DNA of 64,000 nucleotides from Cephalotrichum gorgonifer (Eukaryota > Ascomycota > Sordariomycetes > Microascales > Microascaceae), in the NCBI GenBank assembly GCA_900312665.1, contig ONZQ02000012.1, positions 1,165,957 through 1,229,956 of the forward strand, in the 5' to 3' direction. Positions 43,313 to 54,289 of this stretch are shown piece by piece. A program made the translations under genes and the position numbers. The notes below the pieces were generated by a model. That model had not been told where the DNA came from and did not search any database. It was given only the letters and a program-made list of their open reading frames with translations. How positions within the stretch are numbered: the stretch's first letter is position 1; each line of letters begins with the position of its first letter.

Positions 43313-45429
43313 GGCTGGAGATAGGCGTTGATCTAGGAAGGATAAAAGTCTAAGTAGAGGTGGCTCTGGGGTCTTCATACCGTTCTGCGAACAGGGTCCT
43401 TGACGCCTGATCTTATACTCGTCAGAATCTCTGTCGAGAGGCTTAACGCCATCACCGGACCGGAGGGTTATGGACGTAAACCCTTCATTCCATGTGAATA
43501 CTAAGGTAGTATGGAGAACCGATTGGCGCAAAGATTTGACTGCTCCTTCCGGTGTTGCATGATTGGCGCAAAGATTTGACAGCTAGTTCCGAAGTTGCAT
43601 CGGCTCAAAGTTCGGCAATAGTCTTTCGGGGATATACTCTATCTAGTAAGCTAATCCGTAGACTGCTACACTCTTTTAGTAATGCCGCATTCCCTGGGCT
43701 GTCAGCCATTTCCCCTATACTGATTTCGACTGATCTACTAGTTGAGGTTGCATTAGGCCCTAGTTGGATTATTTAGGCTATTTTATTACCTGTCGATTTC
43801 GGTCCCCTACCACCATTCCCCAGCAAAGTGCCAATTTATCTCCGCAACAGACTTGGTATTAGGCTTGCTTTGGAAAGAAACAATCCAGCCGTACCAATCA
43901 TATACCTACATCCGAACTCCGAGCTGGATCGAGAGGGGTACCTATCTCAAGTAGGGTATTCACTGGCATTTGGCACCCTGCACGTTCCAGAAGCCCGGGG
44001 AGACATATGGTGGTGACCAGGTTAGAACGTCTTGACAGTCTGATTACACGACAGTCCTGGCTGAGCCAAGACACCGCATATTTGTTAGAGAGAATAGGCA
44101 TTAGACAATCAAGTTAGTAGTGACATGGTGTAGGAGGGCGCCGATCCGGTGGCTCGGGGAGGCGGAACCCGGCCCGGTGGGCCAGTAACGTATAGAGATA
44201 GGATCCTGTATAAGATCCCTTAGACCCCCTTTTCTTCTTTGTTTTTTTCATCATCACGAACAAGACACGCAGCTATATCTTGGTAGAAGCTTCGAGAGCT
44301 CAGTATATGACTGATTCTTTGATTCTTGATACCGACCCTTCGTGTCATCCCGATTGTATGGTTCGTAAGTGAGCCCAGGAGTTTGGTTCTGGCTATTGGG
44401 TGTGACTTTGACCTCTGAACACCCTCACTCCTCGACCCCTGACTTTGATGAGCCTTCCGGGTCTCATCCTTTGATCCATCGACTTGAGACTTGGATGGGT
44501 CGTTGATCACCCTACGAGAAACCTGAATGCTGAGTTTCAAAACCGTACCCCTCTTCATTCCCTTATTCTGTGGGGTTGAAATCACGAAGTTAGGAGTAAG
44601 CTCGTTCACGAGCTGCATCCTTGGGTTGAGGATTCAAGAGGTCCTATCGGGCTCAGATTCTTGATGTTGGGTTCCCCCGCATTATATCAACGCTAACTTG
44701 TTTATTTACTAAGCATGAAGTCCTATATAATAGCGTCTATTAAGAGTAATAGCTAAACCAACGACAGTAGAAAGAGAGGACCAAGAAAATATATGGCTAA
44801 GCATATAAAAAAATAGCAGAAGGATAAATAATCAGTCTGCTACTAATAGGCCATTAGGGAGTAGCGAGGAGAATAGTATAGAGTAGCTTAACATATACTA
44901 TGGTACTTAAGTGATACTGTAAGTGACTTGAGGTCTTGGCACCTAGGGAAAGCTACTGCTCAAACCTATGGCTACCATCTGCTGAATCAATAGTGAATTT
45001 CCCTTGACGCTGGACGTGGAATGTAGGTTATCTTTATAAAATTCTATTGTGCTGATATGTCACTCTGCCTGTAAGAATCTGATACTCTGGTCTAATAATC
45101 TAGCCCAATAGAGATGTAAAGGTGTTAATCTTCTCTCTCCATTGACCCTATCTTATTCTTATCCCTACGCTTGATCTCTTTTCTAAGGTACCTCCTAATT
45201 AGAATTTGCCTTGAATGTGACCATAGTTTCCCTATGCTATGCTTCAGGTCTCTTGTTGATGCTCGGAGTTGCAAGCAAACTATTCTTGGCAGACATATCT
45301 ATGTGTGACAGGACGTAGAATGGCTACCGTCAGGGGTAGATACAGGCCCTGGTCCTGCTGATTAAGACTAGAACTTTGGCCAGAAACCCCTTTGCTTCCT
45401 GTCCTTCCCACTTGCAGTGTACCCGTACC
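43313..45429. other. Gene-poor, partly AT-rich region
   Basis: About 2.1 kb without a convincing gene. 44690-45270 is very AT-rich with many stops in all frames. 44115-44640 is GC-richer with a 132-codon open frame on the minus strand that is rich in Ser, Lys and Arg. The pattern would fit a decayed retroelement, but no reverse transcriptase, integrase or matching terminal repeats were seen. Confidence 0.35.
43521..43600. repeat. Two-copy 40-bp tandem repeat
   Basis: Copies at 43521-43560 and 43561-43600 are 35/40 identical. The first 20 bases of each (GATTGGCGCAAAGATTTGAC) are identical and the last ten differ slightly (..GTTGCAT conserved). The repeat lies in the upstream region of the GH12 gene, whose start is at 43312. 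Confidence 0.9.
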
Positions 45430-47764
45430 TCAGCAGGCGCAGGTGGTTGTCCAGATCTTGGAACCCTGATCCTTGCTTGGTGGCACATCGATAGCCGGAT
45501 TCTGACTGAAGAAATCAGACGGCACTAAGTGAACCTGCAGGGTCTCAACAGGCCTATGTATAGCATGAAAAAGTTAGTCAACTGATCAGACCATCCGAAA
45601 ATCAACGTCGATGGCGCTTACATGACCGGCCAATCCTCGACCCGGGGGTTATGCGTAAGACCAAATACGGTCCAGAGAACGAGATCCTCATCTTCAACAT
45701 TGTCCGCCCTAGCAGCGGCATCCGCGACGCCTTCCGCCTCCACCTTGCTCTGTAAAGTATACCGGCCGCCGGCGTAGAGCTCATCTTCCTTGTACTTCGT
45801 GACCCATAGGTGGTGGTTGGCAAAGGCGGCGCGCTTGGACTGGATGCTCTCGGCATCCGCCAGGAGCAGCTGGGTAGGGGGGATGATGACCTTGTAGCCA
45901 ATCGGCTTGCCAGAGACGGGGTTGGTCTTTGCACGGTTTTGGACCTTGAAGACTCTGTTATTCTGAGGCGCCAGGTCCACACCAGCGGAAGATTTGAGGA
46001 CCGTCTGCCGCACCTCGTAGTAGTTACCGTGAGGGTTTGTCTCGGGGTTCATCGGCACCGGCAGGCTCTCTTCTTGGACGATGGTGTTCGCTTGGCCGTC
46101 GATGGCCGGGTCGATGCGCGCTACGAAGATGTGCTGATGGTTCTGGGCCAGAGCTCCGGGACTAACGACGTTGCCCCATGGGGCCGTCTGGCCAGGGTTG
46201 ATGTTGACGACCGACACGATACCCGTGGCGCGCGTTTCGATAGTGATACCTGCGGCCTGGTCGAACTTGAAATTGAAGACGTACTCGTAGTTGGCGAGAG
46301 TAATGATGTACTGAACCACGAGCTCGCGGCGTCGGGTGACAGCAGCACGTCCGGTCCTCCAGTCGGTGTGCTTCCAGCCAATTCCATTGTCTTGTTCGTG
46401 AAGACAGATGACGTTTTTCGTTTCCTGGACGTCGCCGTTGGGGTCTGTGACAAGCCCATCAAAGTACTACACGTGTGGTCAGCCGGCTCTTTTACTTTCC
46501 ACCACTTATCCCCGAGTAGGTACATGAACGGAAAGGATAAATCGATCGGACGTTACCTTTATAAGACCCAAGCAATCACAACCTAGAGAAAGATTGTTCG
46601 CCGCGTGTCCGAGACCTCCATCGCCGAAGTCGAAAGCCTGCTTTCGATGGAAAGGCGAACGGGGGTCTGCGTAAGGCACTGTCTAGGGTTGGTGAAACCA
46701 CCATAAAGTCAGCGAGTGTCCAAAGCTCAGCGCATAAAAGGCCACGCTGGGAATATACCATATCACTCATGCTTAGTCTGTAGAGCACGCTGCGTCCATC
46801 GTATCTGATATCGTGTAGCACAGCGCCTTCTCTGGGGTTGAAAGTGAGCCGCATCGACCACTTCTGCCACTCAATGCGATTACCGTCAACGATGGAAAAA
46901 CTGGCACCCTCGGGCTGAATCACTGTCAGGGGCTTTAGGTCATTTCGGATCCCCTGGGGAAGTTTCTCCGGTAGGTATTCGGCAGCCTGGCAGTGATCGA
47001 TGACGTTTTGTCCGCAGGTCTTTGACTGGTAGGGGTCGTCCTTGCCTCCGGTAGCCACGTCCAGGACACGGACGATTTCTCTGGTTTTGGCGTCCATAAC
47101 TGGGATCAGTGGAATGGGGTACGCATAAAAGTTGGAGTCATCGCCGCCGGTCTCCTTGTTGACGGCGTACACGAGTCCTTGGAAAAAACGGGTGCCATCA
47201 TCAGTGGGATCCGATGCCCCGTAGGGCCACGGTTCGACGATTGCCTCGAACCCTGGTGGGAGCTGGAATTGCCGAAGCTTGTCCTGGAAAAGCTCGGACC
47301 GGTCACATGCTGCTACAACTTCACGGATTTCATCCCTTGGGTAAGAAAGAAGCGTTAATGTCATGTACCGTCTACCACGCCAAGAACCAGCCAGGCATCA
47401 TGCTGTAAATTCGCTCGGTAACTGACATGATCAAGGACGAGAGCTGTCCAGGTCCCGTGGTTCGGGTAGAAACCACCGTCTTCAACCCGATATCGACGAT
47501 AGATTCGGCATACTTGGGCGTCTTTTCACGGGCGCCAACGTCAAACCATACCTGGGCGAGGCGGGGTGGTCGGGGCGTCGTGTCCGTGAGCTTCCCCGAG
47601 TGCTCGAGCTCAAGAAACTCGGCCACCTGTGCCTTGGGAGGCTCGTAAAGATAGATCTGCCTGAACAAAAGTACGGTATCGGGATGAAGCGATCGTATCA
47701 CGTCTCGTGCCACGGCCGACTCCTCAACCGTGAGAGCTGACAGGGGGTGGGGTAGTTGAGCCAT
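45430..47764 (-). CDS. Copper amine oxidase
   Basis: Quinoprotein that oxidises primary amines to aldehydes with release of ammonia and H2O2; fungal members are often peroxisomal or cytosolic. The start at 47764 gives MAQLPHPLSALTVEES. Introns lie near 47432-47345 (LIM to DEIREVV), about 46753-46684 (SDM to TVPYADP), about 46560-46469 (GLIK to YFDGLV) and about 45622-45557 (WPVM to PVETLQV). The topaquinone motif is TLANYEYVF, the copper ligands include HQHIF and a His in GLTHNPR, and the catalytic Asp is in FDFGDGG. The protein ends DQGSKIWTTTCAC at 45430. About 670 residues, normal length. The C-terminus is not a clear peroxisomal signal. It could supply aldehydes from tyramine, phenethylamine or similar to the nearby aldehyde dehydrogenase; the substrate is not proved. 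Confidence 0.93.
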
Positions 47765-48871
47765 ATCTAATGGTTTGTAAGGGGTCTGCCTGTCTTACTC
47801 GAGATGAATAAGCCTGTGCAAGGAAATGAACACCGGAGTGAATATGACTTGGAAAATTGTCGAGAACTCGGGATAAGTACATGTAGCATCCGATAGGGAG
47901 AGCGGGGATTACCTACCTCGTAACGATAAGTCACGGTTTGTCGCGGTTAATCTCTGGCACAGCTCACTAGATACGACAGCAGAAGTCCGCCGGAACGCGG
48001 AATATAATGGGACCCGCAGATTCCGACGTCGCTCCGCCTATCTATTATCAGGTAACACCGCAGCGTCCGAAACATCTCCGAGTCGATTTTATTAATGCAT
48101 ATGTAGTGCTCCCTGTTGGGAAACAGGTGAGCGTGTATCAGGGGCAGAGCAGAGTGCATGAGACTCTCCCGATCTAGGCTACATTAGGTCGCGTGCGAGG
48201 GCCAGATACCACGGGGGCCGGCCGGAAGTCGCCTGCCGGACTAGTGGTAGGCCCCCTGCCAACTTTACCTACTAAAGTCATCTCGGAGATATCTCACAAT
48301 TGACTCTCATAGTGGGCCACTCTATCTGCACGGAGACACACTCCTGACCAATGGGAACAATTAGTCCGGAGAGACCCAGACATTCTTACCTGTCATATCG
48401 TCTGGCGGAAAAGCGGAGTAATTTCCGAGTCCAGGTCTGGTGGGCGGGCTGTCAAACGAGATCAGGTCGGTTGAGCTGTAAGAATGTTGGAATTTACCGA
48501 GAGAAGTTTGGCTGCACCTCATGTATGTGCCTGCACAAACCATCCTCACTCCTTAGGACCCATATGGACTTAGCAGGACTGATGTACCCGCAACGGACGT
48601 CGTCCTATATCTGCACGGGCGTGTACGGGCGCGGAACACAAAACCAAGTCGAAAGTTTATCCATCCTAATATGCCGTGCTAGAGTCAAATCGTTGAGCAG
48701 GTTACATCTTGTGTCACAACGCATGGTTACACTGGAGCCAACCGTTCGCCGACACCTGGTGCATCCGGCCGTATATTCTGATAACTAGCATAATCCTCGG
48801 GCCAATTGAATATTATTGGATCGAATCGTTGGGGCCATTGCGGCACTGGGATCGAGATCAACACGCGCCCG
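47765..48871. other. Intergenic region, amine oxidase promoter
   Basis: About 1.1 kb with no recognisable gene. Single CGGAA/TTCCG half-sites occur at 47991, 48223, 48406 and 48423, somewhat above chance. Confidence 0.4.
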
Positions 48872-50561
48872 TCACCTCTTCATCAGGTTGAACTTGACCG
48901 ACTTGACCGAGGTCCATTCCTCCAGCGCGTCCTTGCCCATATCCCGCCCAAATCCACTTTCCTTGAGGCCGCCAAAGGGCGTATTGGCATTGACAGTCCC
49001 CCACATGTTTACTGTGATCTGCCCCGCCTCTATCGCCTCGGTGACCCGGAACGCCCGGTTCAGATCCGCAGTGAAGATCGCGGCGCTGAGGCCGTATGCT
49101 GAGTCGTTAGCCTTGGCGATAACCTCATCCTCGGAGCTGAACGGAGCGATACTAGCGAACGGACCAAACACCTCCTGCTGCATGATTGACGCGGACTGGC
49201 TAACATCGATGAACGCAGTGTTGGCTACGAAGTGACCCGCCCCGTCGAGGGCTGTGCCGCCGTGCAGGAGCGTAGCGCCCGACTCCTTGCCCTTGTCGAC
49301 AAAAGACAGAATTCGGTTCCGCTGGCCGGCACTGATTATAGGGCCCTTGGTGGTCTCAGGCAGCAAGGGGTCTCCGTGGACGGCGTTGGCAGAACGGGCG
49401 CTGAACTCCTTGACGAACTTGTCGTAGACTGTATCCTGGACATAGATTCGGCTGCCAGCGATGCAGACCTGGCCGTTATTCAAGGTAATTCCTAGACCTG
49501 CCCAAAATAGGGCATTGTCCAGGTCAGCATCGGCAAAAATTATGGAGGGTCCTTTGCCGCCTAACTCCAAGGTCACCCTCTTCAGATTCGTCCGAGCAGA
49601 TGTTGCGAGGATTTGGCTGCCGACAGCACGGCTACCAGTAAAAGAGATCTTCCTTATGCTCCTGTGCTCCGATATAGCCGCACCGGCGACTGTGCCAAGC
49701 CCGCCGAGGATGTTAACAACGCCAGGCGGGAAGCCGGCTTCAACAATAAGCTCGCCCAGCTTCTGGCCAAAAAGCGGGCATAGCTCAGGCGTCTTGATGA
49801 CCAAGGTGTTGCCTGCGGCCAGTGCCGGGGCAAGCTTCCAGATGGTGATCATCCTATCATGAGTTAGCAGGGTGTAGCACGCTAGTGACTGACCTTGCCC
49901 AAAAAGATTCGATCGGGGGTGTCGGGCTTTTATTCACTTACAGGGGTGAGTTCCAGGGCACAATGGCGGCGCAAACGCCGATAGGCTCACGCCTCGTATA
50001 CGCCATGCCTTCGGGAATTGTAAGCGTCTCGCCATCAACCTTGTCTGCCCAGCCGGCAAAATAGCGGAGGTTCTCAATGCTCTGCGGGATATGGAAGCCT
50101 TTTGAGTCGCGGTAGAGGATGCCGGCATCCAGGGATTCCAAGGATGCGAGTTCGGCGGCATTCTTTTCGATAAGGTCGGCCAGAGTATTGAGGAGGTCAC
50201 GCCTGCTGCTGGGAGACGTGGCTTTCCAGGTGGAAAATGCCCTCTCAGACGACTGCACGGCCTTGTCAATATCCACGCTCTGTGCGGCCGAGACGGTGGC
50301 GAGGTGCCCGCCCGTTGAGGGGTTTTCAAGTTCGAGTGTAGCATCATTGGTGGCAGGAATGAACTCGTTGTCGATGAACAGTCCGGTAGGTACTACATGC
50401 ATCTCACGGTCAGCCCATTGATCGACCTCATTCACTCAAGCTTCTCGTCTAGTAGAAGGGGAAAGGCGAAGGAGGGAAAAAAAGAGGGGGGGGGGTTTCT
50501 CACCTGTAATTGAGAGTCCATCTGCTCCAGTTAGCTTTATTTCCGAACCCATCTTAGCCAT
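48872..50561 (-). CDS. Aldehyde dehydrogenase, NAD(P)-dependent
   Basis: Oxidises an aldehyde to the carboxylic acid. The family core is complete: PWNSPLMITIWKLAPALAAGNT, the catalytic Glu in LELGGKGPSIIFADADLD, the catalytic Cys in NNGQVCIAGSRIY, FGPFASI, and NTPFGGLKESGFGRDMGKDALEEWTSVK near the end. The short first exon (MAKMGSEIKLTGADGLSIT, from 50561) is joined to VNEVDQWADREMHVVPTGLFIDNE over an intron that contains a G10 run (50486-50495); this start is the least certain part of the model. A second intron near 49855-49944 joins NSPL to MITIW. About 500 residues. It is intact and lies between the amine oxidase and the FAD monooxygenase, consistent with oxidation of an aromatic aldehyde to an acid. 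Confidence 0.9.
50486..50495. repeat. Homopolymer G10 in aldehyde dehydrogenase intron
   Basis: Ten consecutive G bases (C on the coding strand) just inside the first intron of the aldehyde dehydrogenase gene. They may affect the accuracy of the exon 1 model. Confidence 0.85.
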
Positions 50562-51049
50562 TGGAACGGTATGCTGAATTGTTGTTTGTCTAACTTTCGT
50601 CGAGTAGCTCGTCTTGACAGTGTGCATTCACCAACTAAACTGGAATGGTCGAAGTCTGAAGCGGGAAAGGTCTAAGCCGTTAGATAAGGCACTATCTACG
50701 GGCAAGTACGATGGCAGCATGCTGCTGTAGTACCAGTTGGATGGATAGTGAGGTGGGGTCTTTCTGCCAGAAGGCGATAAAGGCCGCCACTGACATTAAG
50801 CCCGGCGTGGGGCAAGATTCAGTGTCAGTTCCGGAATTCCGAAACGCTTGGTTTTGTGAGTCGCGGTGAGCAATACGCAGGACAGAGGGACTGAGCCTCC
50901 ACACTCAAGAGATAGGGATAGACCAAGCGACGATTAACAGGAGATATTACACTGCTACAATGATTTATGAATAGCGACGCGTTCGTATTTCAGCTTAGTA
51001 ATACTGCTATACGATATAAATCTCCTTCCCCCCTTAGGTATATTCACTC
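50562..51049. promoter_or_regulatory. Aldehyde dehydrogenase promoter region
   Basis: About 490 bp upstream of the aldehyde dehydrogenase start and downstream of the FAD monooxygenase stop. It contains the perfect palindrome CGGAATTCCG at 50832-50841. Confidence 0.45.
50832..50841. promoter_or_regulatory. CGG-N4-CCG palindrome, candidate Zn2Cys6 site
   Basis: A perfect 10-bp palindrome, CGGAATTCCG, 271 bp upstream of the aldehyde dehydrogenase start. The same sequence occurs at 52929-52938 in the next divergent promoter. Confidence 0.45.
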
Positions 51050-52472
51050 TTAATGCCCAGTAGTCCGATTGGTCTTCCTGCGATCGCTGTAGACCTGGTC
51101 AAGGTGGGCTTTCATGTCATACCTGTATGGTTCCATGGTGTCAGCTCCACTAGCCACATCAATAACGGGGATCGACACTTACAAGTTCATTTCCTCAATG
51201 GTGAGCTTGTCTGTCTCAGCTGAAACGTGGTACACGGGCAAATCGGTGTTGCTCGAGAAACCTAGGGTTCGTCATGTAAACGCATGCTTCGGCATGTACC
51301 TTCAACTCGAGGTACAACCTCTTCCAAGATGTCAGACATAACTTACCGATACGCTCATTAATGTTCTCCCGAGCCTTCGCTGACGCTGACTGTACCTTCG
51401 TAGCCCTCGGTTTGCGGACCTGCTCGAAGACCTCGAGGGCTTCACGAATGTCTCCATTGAAATGCTGCTTGCCGAAGACGAGTCCAAGGCAGGCAGCGTC
51501 CTCAATGGCCTGGCACGCGCCCTGACTTTGGTCCGGCATCATCTGTCGTAGAGAACATTAGCTTAATTCGGCGATCCTAATGTGGGGAGCATGGAAAGGT
51601 ATGGTGATGGCATACCGGATGAGCCGCATCTCCCATTATACAGGCAATGCCCTTCTGCCAGAACGGATACGGCTCATGGACCCATAGGCGCCATGGTCGA
51701 ACCTCGTAGCCAAGCTCCAAGTGCTTGAACACGTGGCGGTCAAGATCAGGATACGGGGCTAGCAGCTCCTCAACCGTAGCTTCCTGGTCCCAGCTCTGGG
51801 CTTGGAAGTCACTGGCCTCTCGCGGGAAGAAGCAGTAGTATGACAGCAGCTTGCCACCATTGCAGGGAGACAGAACAATCTTGAAGTGGGTGTCATATCC
51901 GCCCCAGTATTCGATGGCACTGTTCTGCGAGTAGTCAATCAAGCCAAGTTCCACTGCCTTCTCAGTGTCAACATTGGTATGGAGGCAAGTGCAGGTGGCC
52001 GGCTTGCGGACTGTCTCAATACCTAGAACACGACGCACGGCAGACCCGATGCCATCAGCTCCAATCACAACATCGTGTTGGACCTTCTTTCCGTCGCTGA
52101 AGGTGATTTCTCCTGTTCCTAGGTTGACTTCCTCGGCCTTGTGGTTGACGAGAAGCTTGGCCGGAGTGCCCTCTCCNNNNNNNNNNNNNNNNNNNNGTAC
52201 ACATTGATCGGCTCGCCGGTCTTCCAGTCACGGCTGATCAACTTCTTGAGGACAACTGGATCTCCAAGCTCGATGTTGACCTTCCACTCCTCTAGCCACC
52301 GAGTGCCATTAGCGGCACATGATATTGATGCGCCAACTTCTCCCGCGAAGTCAGCTCGCTCGTAGATGGTGACCTTGTGGCCTTGGCGACGAAGGGCAAC
52401 AGCAGTGGCCTGTCCGCCAATGCCACCACCGACAATGGCAACGTCAAGGTCTTTCCAATTAGGATTCGACAT
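51050..52472 (-). CDS. FAD-dependent monooxygenase, salicylate-hydroxylase-like (interrupted by assembly gap)
   Basis: Class A flavoprotein hydroxylase acting on an aromatic acid or heteroaromatic acid with NAD(P)H and O2. The start at 52472 gives MSNPNWKDLDVAIVGGGIGGQATA, with the GxGxxG FAD motif. The DG motif (VIGADGIGSAVRR) and the GD motif (CIMGDAAHP) are present. Introns lie near 51615-51545 (DAAHP to MMPDQSQGACQAIEDA), about 51348-51270 (INERIG to FSSNTDLPVYHV) and about 51182-51126 (EEMNL to YDMKAHLDQVYSDRR). The stop is at 51050. A run of 20 Ns at 52177-52196 cuts the gene between INVY and EGTPAKLLVNHKAEEVN; the two sides do not stay in frame across 20 bases, and relatives suggest about 25-30 residues are missing. 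The family also includes 6-hydroxynicotinate monooxygenases. Confidence 0.87.
52177..52196. other. Assembly gap (20 N)
   Basis: Twenty undetermined bases inside the FAD monooxygenase gene. The flanking coding frames disagree by this length, so the gap size is probably a placeholder. Confidence 0.97.
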
Positions 52473-53113
52473 TTCTGTAAGCGAAAATGAATTTTCTCAG
52501 GGGTTAGATTTTGGTTGGATGTACGTTGATCTGGTAGATGCTGCGGTACGTGTGTCAGGCGTGGAGTCAAGGGGGCAAAACATGACCTTGTCGCAGCTAT
52601 CTAGGTTTCACGGCACCACTTAATATTACAAATTATAGTATAGGTGCGGTTATGTCACATTCCCAGTGGCCTAGAGCTTCCTGTCAAAAAATGCACATTC
52701 TCCGACATTGCCCCGGATGGCTTTCCAGGATCTGTCAAGCCCGTTGTGATGGCCGGCATTCCCGGGGAATAGAAACATCATAAACGAACGGGAATGACTA
52801 AGAAAGTTTTGGAATGTGACGGGAGTAACAATTTACATCGTTTCCGTTCCGGACGACACCGAGGATCCCGATACGGGAGCTCGGGAAACACACTTCCGTC
52901 CGCTTTCCGATGTGGGGCCGTTATAAAGCGGAATTCCGGTATCGGGTGGAGCGCCGCTAGATGGTGTTTGGCAGCAAGCTATACCTCCGCCGAAAATTTG
53001 TAGGTGAGTAGAGCTCATCAGGCCGTTCTATGTCTGACTCTAGGAGACACAAGCGCACAGTCCAAACCCCAAACAACCGTGCGAGATATCGTTGGTCAAA
53101 TCACCCACACAAC
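52473..53113. promoter_or_regulatory. Divergent promoter, FAD monooxygenase / SDR
   Basis: 641 bp between divergent starts. The 52842-52938 part is dense in TTCCG/CGGAA half-sites (separate entry). No gene is seen. Confidence 0.5.
52842..52938. promoter_or_regulatory. Cluster of TTCCG/CGGAA half-sites
   Basis: Within 97 bp there are TTCCG copies at 52842, 52847, 52894 and 52905 and the palindrome CGGAATTCCG at 52929-52938. Chance expectation is about 0.2 per 100 bp for both strands at even base composition. It lies 176-272 bp upstream of the SDR start and 370-466 bp upstream of the monooxygenase start. Probably binding sites for a Zn2Cys6 regulator; which one is unknown. Confidence 0.45.
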
Positions 53114-54003
53114 ATGGCGACCTCCAGAAACATCAAGAGTCTTTTCGACATAAGCGGCCGAAACTACATTGTGACAGGTGGCGCCCAGGGAATTGGCTCC
53201 GCCATCGTCCTGGCACTCGCCGAACTTGGGGCGAATGTGGTGGCTTTGGACATAAAGACTGCCCCAAGCGTGGACTATGACTCCTTGGCGAAGACATTCG
53301 GCGTCACGATAAGCTACGTGCAAGCGGATGTGACCGATGAAAAAGGCTTGGGGGCTTCCTTCCAGGCTGCATTCAAGATTTTGGGCACAGTTCATGGACT
53401 TGTCACATGTGCTGGAATTGCCCTCGAGAAGGCCTTCGAGGAAACTTCCTGGGCAGAGTGCCGCAGGTTACAAGACATCAATGTATGTTTGTTGTACTGC
53501 CAAGTATAAGGCCACTTGAGCGGTGTATTATCAGAAGCTTACTGGGAATCTAGGTCACCGGTACATACTTCTCTACCCAACTGGTGGCAGAGCGGTTCAA
53601 GCAGCAGGGAACCGGCGGAAGCATTGTGCTCATTGCATCCATCACATCACACACAGTTCTTCCGCAGCACCGTATGTCTGCCTACAGTGCCTCTAAGGGA
53701 GCTGTCCGCATGCTTTCTGAGGCACTTGCCGTTGAACTTGGGGGCCGAGGTATCAGGGTGAACTCCATTTCTCCTGGTTTCATCGATACGGAGATGACTC
53801 GTGAAGTTCGCAATGCAAACCCGGTCATGTCAGATGTCATGACCAAGACTCCTCCGCTGAAGCGTATTGGAACTACGGGAGACCTGTTGGGCGCTGCTGT
53901 GTATCTACTCAGCGATGCGTCCAGCTACACGACTGCGGGAGACATCGTCATCACCGGCGGCCTACATGTGCAAACAGCATTTGACTGTAAATTGGATATC
54001 TAA
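53114..54003 (+). CDS. Short-chain dehydrogenase/reductase
   Basis: NAD(P)(H)-dependent oxidoreductase of the classical SDR type. I chose the ATG at 53114 (MATSRNIKSLFDISGRNYIV) because the nucleotide-binding strand follows at the usual distance; an in-frame ATG at 53030 would add 28 unlikely residues. One 71-nt intron (53483-53553) joins LQDIN to VTGTYFSTQLVAERF. Motifs: TGGAQGIG (cofactor), the CAG of the NNAG element, ASITS with the catalytic Ser, YSASK with Tyr and Lys, and SPGFIDTEM. An Asp at the end of beta-2 (VVALDIKT) suggests NAD(H). About 270 residues, intact. It is divergent from the FAD monooxygenase and convergent with the ThDP enzyme, so it is likely part of the same pathway, for example oxidising or reducing a hydroxy/keto intermediate. 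Confidence 0.93.
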
Positions 54004-54289
54004 TAGTCCTATAGATTTATCACACTTATTTTAAACACTATTGAAATCTTCATGCTGTATACCAAGCGTTGAGATGATGTCTGTAGAGCAGGGTTGAAAA
54101 CAACCGCACGTTGTTGTCCAGCAGGCAGAAGGTCGTGGTAATGTAAGCAGTTGGCATTATATCGTCCCCAGAGAATTCCCGTGCTATTACGTCATGTGCG
54201 CGGTCGTTCTAGTGTCCAGTACCATACGCGAACGATTTTCAATTGAGATTTATCATCTATAAGTGCAACGTCGAAAAGGCTATACGACT

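Noticed and set aside
44220..44618. 132-codon minus-strand frame rich in Ser/Lys/Arg
   Set aside because: No domain recognised; flanked by AT-rich decayed DNA. Kept only as a hint of a possible transposon relic.
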